From Rhizobium indicum (lineage in GTDB: Bacteria; Pseudomonadota; Alphaproteobacteria; Rhizobiales; Rhizobiaceae), in contig NZ_CP054024.1 of NCBI RefSeq assembly GCF_005862305.2, positions 186,001 to 250,000 on the forward strand: a stretch of 64,000 nt of DNA, in the 5' to 3' direction. Of this stretch, positions 15,940 to 21,697 are shown in pieces; the stretch's first letter is position 1, and the number at the start of each line of letters is the position of its first letter. The notes under the pieces are model-generated. The model saw only the letters and a program-made list of their open reading frames with translations, was not told where the DNA came from and did not search any database. A program made the translations under genes and the position numbers.

Positions 15940-17145
15940 TTATCCTAGGTTGCTCAGACGTTTAGTTGGTTTCGCTTTGCGCGAGCGCGGCTTGTCGGTG
16001 AGCACTCGCTTGTTATCCGAATAAACGATCGCCACTTCGACAACATGGACGCCGCGGCCTTCGAAAGCGGCTTCGAGCGCCGGCACCAGTTCGCCCAGCG
16101 TTTCGACGTTCGTGCCCTTGGCGCCATAGGCTTCGGCCAATTTCACGAAATCCGGATTGTTGAATGTGGTGCCGAAATTCGGGAAACCCTTGGAGGCCTG
16201 CTTACGGCTGATCATGCTCCAGCCGCCGTTGTCCAAGATGAGGACGACGAGGTTGAGCTTCAGTCGGACGGCCGTCTCCAGTTCCTGGACGGTCATCTCG
16301 AAGCCGCCGTCGCCGCAGAGCGCCATGACGCGGTGCCAGGGATAGAGCATCGCGGCCGCTATCCCTGACGGCAGTCCTGCTCCCATTGTTGCAAGAGCAT
16401 TGTCGAGCAGCAGCGTATTGGGGGCATTGGTCTGGTAGTTGCGAGCGACCGAGATCTTGTACTCGCCGTTGTCCAGCACCAAGATGTTGTCATGCGGCGT
16501 CATTACCTCGCTTATACCGTTGACCAGCGCGAAGCTGTCGTCCGTCGCCCGCGCGGCGAGAATGGGCTCGCGTAGGTAAAGAAGCGCCTGCGCGTTTGGC
16601 AGCTTGCCCTTGAGGCGATCGCCCAGCGCCTGCAGCGAATGGCCGATCTCGCCGATGAGCTGGTATTGCGGGAAGTAGACCTGCTCGACTGGCGGCGACT
16701 GATCTCCGATGTGAATGACCTCCGGGCCGCCCTTGCGCATGATGAACGGTGGCTTTTCGGTCGTGTCATGGCCGATCATGATGATCAGGTCGGCCTTGTC
16801 GATGACCTCGTGGACATAGTCGCCTTCGGATAGCGCCGGCGTGCCCATATAGAGATGGGAGCTCTCGGGCACGGTGCCCTTGCCCATTTGAGTGGTAAGG
16901 AACGGGATGCGCGTGCGGATCACAAACTGCGCCATATCCGCTGCCAAGCCGGGACGCGAGGCGGCCCGCGAGGCGGCGGCCCCGAATATCAGAAGTGGAC
17001 GTTTGGCTGCGGTGATGAGGGCGGCCATTTGATCGAGGTCCGCATCGCTTGCTATCGGCGGTCCGAACTGGTGCAGGAGGTCGGACCCCTTGGCCATGCG
17101 CTTTTCGCCCTCAGGGCTGCGAGTGTTCTTTCGTTGCTTCGTCAT
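15940..17145 (-). CDS. Split ThDP enzyme, central and pyrophosphate domains, copy 2
   Basis: Second copy of the large ThDP subunit, clearly diverged from copy 1. The pyrophosphate domain reads GDGGFEMTVQELETAVRLK then LVVLILDNGGWSM. The start at 17145 (MTKQRKN) follows GAAGGGAATTGAC and gives 401 residues. An alternative ATG at 17277 touches the stop of the upstream subunit (TGATG) and would add 44 residues of unrelated sequence. The N-terminus holds MAKGSDLLHQ, similar to the start of the pyrimidine-domain subunit (MIKGSDL), fused in front of the central domain (ITAAKRPLLIFGAAAS). DNA at about 17222-17262 repeats a piece of this gene at about 16981-17025, so the 5' end is a small patchwork. 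The core domains look functional. Confidence 0.8.
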   Translation of the reverse strand: MTKQRKNTRSPEGEKRMAKGSDLLHQFGPPIASDADLDQMAALITAAKRPLLIFGAAASRAASRPGLAADMAQFVIRTRIPFLTTQMGKGTVPESSHLYMGTPALSEGDYVHEVIDKADLIIMIGHDTTEKPPFIMRKGGPEVIHIGDQSPPVEQVYFPQYQLIGEIGHSLQALGDRLKGKLPNAQALLYLREPILAARATDDSFALVNGISEVMTPHDNILVLDNGEYKISVARNYQTNAPNTLLLDNALATMGAGLPSGIAAAMLYPWHRVMALCGDGGFEMTVQELETAVRLKLNLVVLILDNGGWSMISRKQASKGFPNFGTTFNNPDFVKLAEAYGAKGTNVETLGELVPALEAAFEGRGVHVVEVAIVYSDNKRVLTDKPRSRKAKPTKRLSNLG

Positions 17146-17276
17146 GTCAATTCCCTTCGAGTGCTGCCTGTGCGAATCGAAACTGCGCGAATCCGTTTGG
17201 AGAGCGGACGCGAGGCGACTGCCCCAGACATCAGAAGCGGACGTTTGGCTGCGGTGATGGGGCTTCGGCGCAATCA

Positions 17277-17822
17277 TCAGACCTCCCCCTCCTCGCATTT
17301 TTCGGCCGCAATATCTTCCGGAAGCTCAAGATACACTGGCCCCGGCTTTCCCTCGTGGGAGACGCGGAAGCCCTCCCTCATCGTCGACGAGATCAACTGC
17401 GCCGATACGATTTGTATTGCGAGCTTGGTCAAGGGCTTCATCACTGCGACGGAGTCGACCCTCTGGAAACCTGCCTGGGGGCGGCTCTTGATCGCCTTCT
17501 GGCCGGCGATCATCAGCAGCGGCATCCCGCAGAGAAAGGCATAGCCAGCGCCGTTGGGGAAGTTGAGCATGCCCGGACCGCAAGTGGCGAGGCAGACGCC
17601 GATCTTGCCAGTCAGGCGGCCATAGGTCGCGGCCATGTAGATGGCTCCCTGTTCGTGTCGGGTCGGCACGAACTTGATCTTCTTCGACTTGCGCAGCGAC
17701 TCGAGCAAGTCGAGGGTTTCCTCGCCGGGAATGCCGAAGATGTACCCAACCTCCTGCTCCTCAAGCCCCCGCACAACGAGGTCGGACCCCTTAACCTTAC
17801 GCTTCCGAGATTGTGCCACCAC
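17277..17822 (-). CDS. Split ThDP enzyme, pyrimidine-binding domain, copy 2
   Basis: 181 residues from a GTG start (second GTG next to it) behind a nifH-type leader with GAAGGGAG; partner of the large subunit downstream. Visible: YIFGIPGEETLDLLESL, the catalytic glutamate in TRHEQGAIYMAATYGRLTG, and VCLATCGPGMLNF. It ends at VYLELPEDIAAEKCEEGEV, the same domain boundary as copy 1. The frame can be extended far upstream, but that part is read through other sequence and is not protein-like. The leader joined to this gene is the same nifH-derived block found before the CoA-transferase, without the sigma-54 site. Confidence 0.8.
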   Translation of the reverse strand: MVAQSRKRKVKGSDLVVRGLEEQEVGYIFGIPGEETLDLLESLRKSKKIKFVPTRHEQGAIYMAATYGRLTGKIGVCLATCGPGMLNFPNGAGYAFLCGMPLLMIAGQKAIKSRPQAGFQRVDSVAVMKPLTKLAIQIVSAQLISSTMREGFRVSHEGKPGPVYLELPEDIAAEKCEEGEV

Positions 17823-18261
17823 GCTTGGGCTCCCTTCATGTGTTCGAGGCAATGCTGTTATCCCGCAACGCGGATACCGCGGTCGTTTCGCCCGAGCGTT
17901 CTTTCCTGCTTTTTTGTCATGCCAGCCGCTTTCAAAATTGCTGCTGTAAATTCCTTGGTCGTCGCGCTGCCGCTGAGACCGGCGGTCGCGACATTGTCGA
18001 GGTTCAGCGCCTTGCCGACCGCGTTGCCGTGGCGTTCGCCTTCTCGCCTTCGCCGACATTGGTGGACATGAGGCAGGTGGCGAGGCACTGCCGTCGGATT
18101 GGCGACATTCTTCCGGCGATGTCCCGGGCAGATCCCCGCGACGCCGCCGACAAGGGCCGGCGATCTGGTCGGAGAGGACGCCCAAGCAGGTTGGCTGATA
18201 ACGAGGACGGGGAATTAACAGACTGTGTCATGCCAAACATCCTGACGGGGTATCTAATCTG
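17823..18261 (-). other. Mosaic leader of operon 2
   Basis: From about 17823 to 17885 the minus strand matches the nifH-type leader (GGATACCGCGTTGCGGG-like block, then CGAACACATGAAGG). Upstream of it lies unrelated sequence up to the operator at 18262-18280; a short frame at 17858-18088 (NLDNVATAGLSGSATTKEFTA) looks like the end of some other gene, which I do not recognise. The leader has therefore been joined to operon 2 by recombination. Confidence 0.5.
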
Positions 18262-18280
18262 TGACGGTATTAAACCGTCA
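18262..18280 (-). promoter_or_regulatory. Palindromic operator of operon 2
   Basis: TGACGG-TATTAAA-CCGTCA, the same layout and spacer as the operator of operon 1. A putative promoter sits just upstream on the minus strand: -35 TTGACG (18311-18316), 17 bases, -10 TACATA (18288-18293). A common repressor for both operons is likely. Confidence 0.6.
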
Positions 18281-18312
18281 TATGGTATATGTATGATCAT
18301 GCCGCACGAACG

Positions 18313-18456
18313 TCAACGGCCATTAACCTGCCGCGCCAACAAAATTACCGGTTCTATCGGAGCAAGGCTCACGGCTTCGGCGGCGGAGACAATCTTGGTA
18401 GTGGACTTGCCAATTTCGTCCTTTCCATAGAATGCGATCTGACGCAGAGCTGCCAT
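18313..18456 (-). pseudogene. nifH / CoA-transferase 5' hybrid fragment
   Basis: Starts with the NifH N-terminus (MAALRQIAFYGKDEIGKST), continues as CoA-transferase (TKIVSAAEAVS) and then leaves homology within a few codons and stops after 47 residues. It lies beyond the operon 2 promoter on the same strand. It cannot be a working NifH or transferase. Confidence 0.7.
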
Positions 18457-19177
18457 GCTTAGGGACGGCGACGTCGCAAATGACGCTTGCCGTTTCGTAA
18501 ATGTATCCGGCCCTCCGCGCCTGGAGTGCTGTTGCAGCAGGTGATGATGACAGATCGCACACACCATTCCCAAAGTTCGGGCAGGAAGCCGCTTCTTCAC
18601 AGGGCTTATGGCATATTGATTGACTGTTTCGTCCATCACTATGCCGGAGCGTTGTAATTGAGCGAAGAGCGTCAGGCGAAACCAGGATCTCCGAAGGACG
18701 ATTGTGCGGCATGCAGGAAAAGTCTGAACAGCGATTCCCTGGTTGATGATGCCGAGGCCTTGCGCAGGGAGGCGGGCAATCCCGTTGGTAGCGGGTGACC
18801 TCAGCGAGGCTCTCGCCGTGCGCCTGCGATCTGGACAATCATGACGCTTGCATGGGCGAAGGAGACACCCTGCGGCACGGTCTTGTTCAGCGATAGCTCG
18901 GCGACAGTTCGCCTCAGCTTGACGTTCGCCCTTCCAAAATGGCGTAGACGCTTCACTTGCGAGAGCATCAGGCCGGTATATTTTGTTCTAATTTAGAAAG
19001 TGGCGTTTAGAAGCTTCTGCTTTGCGTCAGACATCGGCGATCGGACCCCCCTCTACCAAAATTGAGGACAGTGCGATCTCCGCTTAATTTCTTCCTGCAT
19101 GGGTCGCAAGTCGCAGTTCCAGATGGCCCGATCAACCGAAATTCTCGACATCCAATTTACGACATTGTCGTCACCTT
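18457..19177. other. Gene-poor stretch with IS relic
   Basis: About 720 bp between the hybrid fragment and the NifA site. Apart from the IS3 relic below I see no gene; scattered frames lack motifs. Sequence at about 19140-19175 (TTACGACATTGTCGTC) is the start of the nifH-type upstream block also seen at 5868-5888. Confidence 0.5.
18856..18970 (-). mobile_element. IS3-family OrfA relic
   Basis: The minus strand reads MLSQVKRLRHFGRANVKLRR then TVAELSLNK, matching the end of IS3-family OrfA (leucine-zipper region, ..ENxxLRRxVAxLxLDK). No OrfB follows. Confidence 0.5.
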
Positions 19178-19193
19178 TGTCGGTTAAGTGACA
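19178..19193 (+). promoter_or_regulatory. NifA binding site (UAS) before the peptide cluster
   Basis: TGTCGGTTAAGTGACA fits TGT-N10-ACA exactly. It lies about 88 bp upstream of the sigma-54-like element at 19280-19295, the normal spacing for nif promoters. Confidence 0.75.
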
Positions 19194-19279
19194 GGCGTCC
19201 TTGTTCTCAATCCCGTATTTTTACGCCCACATAACTGGAATCGCAGCGAATTATTGTTCGTCAGCTCAATCGGCCGGCT

Positions 19280-19295
19280 CGGCACGAATCTTGAG
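19280..19295 (+). promoter_or_regulatory. Sigma-54-like promoter before the peptide cluster
   Basis: CGGCACGAATCTTGAG: -24 GG present, -12 reads GA at the correct spacing rather than GC. It is the same sequence block as the element before the CoA-transferase. With an intact NifA site upstream this is probably the promoter of the downstream genes, possibly weak. Confidence 0.55.
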
Positions 19296-19378
19296 AGTTA
19301 TTGCGAGCAGCGGAACGGCCGCCGCATCCGCGGTGCGGGATAACCGCATTGCTTCGAACTCGTGAAGGAACCCCAAGC

Positions 19379-19537
19379 ATGGCAGCTCTGCGTCAGATCG
19401 CATTCTATGGAAAGGACGGAATTGGCAAGTCCACTACCAAGATTGTCTCCGCCGCCGAAGCCGTCTCGATCAATCCGTTCGGGCGATACGGCGGCGGCAT
19501 CCGTTGCGGAATAACCGCATTTGCTACGAACATATGA
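19379..19537 (+). pseudogene. nifH / CoA-transferase hybrid leader ORF
   Basis: A 52-codon frame beginning MAALRQIAFYGKDGIGKST (NifH), then TKIVSAAEAVSI (CoA-transferase), then out of homology into a second copy of the nifH leader block (GATACGGCGGCGGCATCCG ... GAAGGAGAG, about 19483-19550). AAGGAACC precedes the ATG. It is an assembly of promoter-proximal pieces and should act only as leader. Confidence 0.65.
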
Positions 19538-19578
19538 AGGAGAGCTATCTATGACGGGAAAGTGCGGAACTGGCAAAT

Positions 19579-19669
19579 CGCCGAGAATGTCGGCAAGTTC
19601 CACAAGGGGACGGACGTGCTCGCCGGCATCCGCGACAAGGATGTCGATGTCGGAGCGACGCCGAAGACG
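19579..19669 (+). pseudogene. phaC internal fragment
   Basis: About 90 bp encoding, in one frame, AENVGKFHKGTDVLAGIRDK and on to DVDVGATPKT, matching PhaC residues 18-46 (AENVGKFHKGADVLAG). It is embedded between the nifH-type leader and the Nif11 peptide genes. Confidence 0.75.
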
Positions 19670-19727
19670 TATCACGCTTCACTCACGGCCGAGGCTTTCT
19701 GAGCTCGAGGCGATCTGGAGATTAAAG

Positions 19728-19817
19728 ATGTCCAAAACTGAACTTGAGCGTTTCGTTGGCGATGTGGGGAATGACGTCCGCCTGATGGAATACACGAAGG
19801 AGATTAAAAATGTCTGA
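19728..19817 (+). CDS. Truncated Nif11-type leader peptide
   Basis: 29 residues, MSKTELERFVGDVGNDVRLM then EYTKEIKNV. The first part repeats the start of the complete precursor (MSDTELERFVADLEKG), including the upstream GGAGATTAAA ribosome site. The two copies are spaced by 82 bp and the stop of this one overlaps the next start. It has no core and looks like a tandem duplication remnant, though it could couple translation of the real precursor. Confidence 0.5.
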   Translation: MSKTELERFVGDVGNDVRLMEYTKEIKNV

Positions 19818-20166
19818 TACTGAACTAGAGCGTTTCGTTGCCGATCTGGAGAAAGGCGGCAGCCTGCTGGAATACGTGAAAACGAATGCTACCGGTCTCG
19901 CATCATTGGTGGCAAGCGGAAAAGCGCATGGCTACGATTTCACGATCGATGAGGCCAAAAGTTACATAAAGGCCAGAAATCCAGGTGGCATGACCGCCAA
20001 ACAGACCGATCCAGCTGTCGGCAAGCGCCATTCGGACGTTGTGACCTCTATCAAGGCAGTCCAGACCATCGTGGCCGCCACCACCGCTGTTGAGGCGGCG
20101 CAAGCGGCAACGACAGTCTTTGAAGCTGCCGAAGCGATTGTCGTGGTCGCTGCGGTCCTCATTTAA
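19810..20166 (+). CDS. Nif11-leader RiPP precursor peptide
   Basis: 118 residues following AAGGAG. Residues 1-56 match the Nif11 leader domain (TELERFVADLEKGGSLLEYV, then GKAHGYDFTIDEAKSYIKAR). NPGG at 57-60 is a double-glycine-type cleavage site, so the predicted core is residues 61-118. Its end is extraordinarily rich in Val, Ala, Thr and Ile and carries a ten-residue repeat: AATTAVEAAQ (89-98), AATTVFEAAE (99-108), then AIVVVAAVLI (109-118). Such long aliphatic cores are known substrates of PoyD-type epimerases and B12-dependent C-methyltransferases in proteusins (polytheonamide, aeronamide), where alternating D-residues allow a beta-helix. The two matching enzymes follow directly. The leader class is clear; the mature product is inference. 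No peptidase or transporter gene is beside it. Confidence 0.82.
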   Translation: MSDTELERFVADLEKGGSLLEYVKTNATGLASLVASGKAHGYDFTIDEAKSYIKARNPGGMTAKQTDPAVGKRHSDVVTSIKAVQTIVAATTAVEAAQAATTVFEAAEAIVVVAAVLI

Positions 20167-20172
20167 CCAAAC

Positions 20173-20206
20173 GGTCACGGGCGGTGCGCATTCACCCCCC
20201 GTGACC
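20173..20206 (+). terminator. Hairpin between precursor and modification genes
   Basis: GGTCACGGG (20173-20181) pairs with CCCGTGACC (20198-20206), with an inner GGTG/CACC pairing. There is no T-run, so it may be a partial terminator or an mRNA 3' stabiliser that keeps precursor mRNA above enzyme mRNA, as is common in peptide natural-product operons. Confidence 0.6.
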
Positions 20207-20236
20207 AATGAGAAAGTGGAAATGGGAGGTAACCTC

Positions 20237-21697
20237 GTGACCCACTCTGCTAAGGAACACTATCGACAGATCTTTGACCGGCGGACGCCTGCAGAGGTCC
20301 GCACGCTGGCCCACATCAAGCGCTTCATGGAATGCCTCTCCGGCGACGCGGCATTCAAGAGCGCGCTTTCGGAGAACGTCGACAACCCTCGTAGCGTAAC
20401 GGCGCGCTACGGGATTGAAGTCGACCCGATGGAGATGCTGCCGCTCTGGCATTCTAGCTACCGGAAATTATATGGCAAACCGGAGTGTACGTCGTGGCCA
20501 TTGGCTGTAACTTGGCGTGAGTATATGGACGAGATGGTGCGCCATCGCGACATCCTGCGCGACCAAGGCAACATGTCGGTTGCTTCCCCTCGTTTCCATG
20601 CGTGGCGCGAGCGGCAAATGCGCCGCTGCGACGACGTGTTGGGCATATCGGCACAGTCGATCACGCACCCCGTCATTGCTTTCGAGCTGAGCGAAGGCTG
20701 TACCGGGGGCTGCTGGTTTTGCGGCCTGTCGGCGAGTCGGTTCAAGGGTTATTATGAATATAGCAAGGAGCATGCCTACCTTTGGCGCGGGGTAGTTGGC
20801 GTCTCGAGCGAAATGTTCGGTTCGGCAGCGAGCACTGGCTTCTGCTACTGCGCCACAGATCCGATGGATAATCCCGACTACGACCGCTTTCTCTTTGACT
20901 ATTATCAAATCACCGGCACATTGCCGCAAACAACGACGGCTATGCCTCTCAAGAATCTGGCACTCACCAAGCGTGTGCTCGAGCTGTTCGAACGCTACCG
21001 TTGCGTGACCAATCGCTTTTCCGTGCTGAGCACGGACCAACTCAATCAGATCCACACGGCATTTTCGCCCGAGGATCTGATGGGCGTTGAACTCGTCCTG
21101 CAAGGCAAGGAGATGCGAAGTTCAAAAGCTTTCGCCGGCCGCGCGCGAAAGGAGAAACTCAGCGCAGTCAAAGACGGCGATGCAACCGTGGAATCTGAGA
21201 GCGGTCACACGACGATCGCCTGCGTTTCCGGCTTTCTCGTAAACATGCCGCGGCGGCGTGTGCAATTGGTGACGCCGGTACCGGCGAGCGGACGTTGGCC
21301 TCTCGGTTATCGCATCGTGGATGAACATTTCTTCGGAACGCCAGATGAGTTCCGGGACGAAGTCCAAAGCATGATTGATGAGCACATGCACGAGAGCCCA
21401 CCTCCCAACCGGCCGATCCGCTTCCGCGGGGACTTGCAGTACGAGGCCAAGCGCCATCACTTCCTCCTCCGATCTTGCCACATTGAGTATCAGGTGCCCG
21501 ACAACGCCGCCTCCTCCGTTGGCGATCTGATCGCAAGTGACCGTTGTACTGCGTCGGAATTGGTTGCGCAGGTCGTAACGGATGGAGCGAGCGCCATAGC
21601 AGTTGCCGATGAACTCGACCAACTGCACATGAGAGGATTGCTCGAAGAGGACCTCGACGAGCGCTTTGCCTGGCGGAATGGCGAGGGCACGACATGA
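20237..21697 (+). CDS. PoyD-like radical SAM peptide epimerase
   Basis: 486 residues from a GTG start preceded by GGGAGG (spacing 7); the ATG at 20222 overlaps that ribosome site and is less likely. The [4Fe-4S]-SAM motif is CTGGCWFC (Cys155, Cys159, Cys162; CX3CX2C). The family, RiPP-maturation amino acid epimerases, turns L- to D-residues in Nif11 or nitrile-hydratase-leader peptides. A later cysteine in TIACVSGFLVNMPRRRV could be the hydrogen donor (inference from the family). The N-terminal region (HYRQIFDRRTPAEV to ITHPVIAFELSEG) is also as in this family. The stop overlaps the next ATG by four bases. The GC and codon pattern is similar to fix genes nearby. Function by family and by the adjacent precursor is quite sure; target residues are unknown. 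Confidence 0.83.
   Translation: MTHSAKEHYRQIFDRRTPAEVRTLAHIKRFMECLSGDAAFKSALSENVDNPRSVTARYGIEVDPMEMLPLWHSSYRKLYGKPECTSWPLAVTWREYMDEMVRHRDILRDQGNMSVASPRFHAWRERQMRRCDDVLGISAQSITHPVIAFELSEGCTGGCWFCGLSASRFKGYYEYSKEHAYLWRGVVGVSSEMFGSAASTGFCYCATDPMDNPDYDRFLFDYYQITGTLPQTTTAMPLKNLALTKRVLELFERYRCVTNRFSVLSTDQLNQIHTAFSPEDLMGVELVLQGKEMRSSKAFAGRARKEKLSAVKDGDATVESESGHTTIACVSGFLVNMPRRRVQLVTPVPASGRWPLGYRIVDEHFFGTPDEFRDEVQSMIDEHMHESPPPNRPIRFRGDLQYEAKRHHFLLRSCHIEYQVPDNAASSVGDLIASDRCTASELVAQVVTDGASAIAVADELDQLHMRGLLEEDLDERFAWRNGEGTT

Noticed and set aside
19379..19537. A nifH gene beginning here
   Set aside because: Only the first 19 residues are NifH; the rest is CoA-transferase and leader sequence, so nitrogenase reductase is not encoded.
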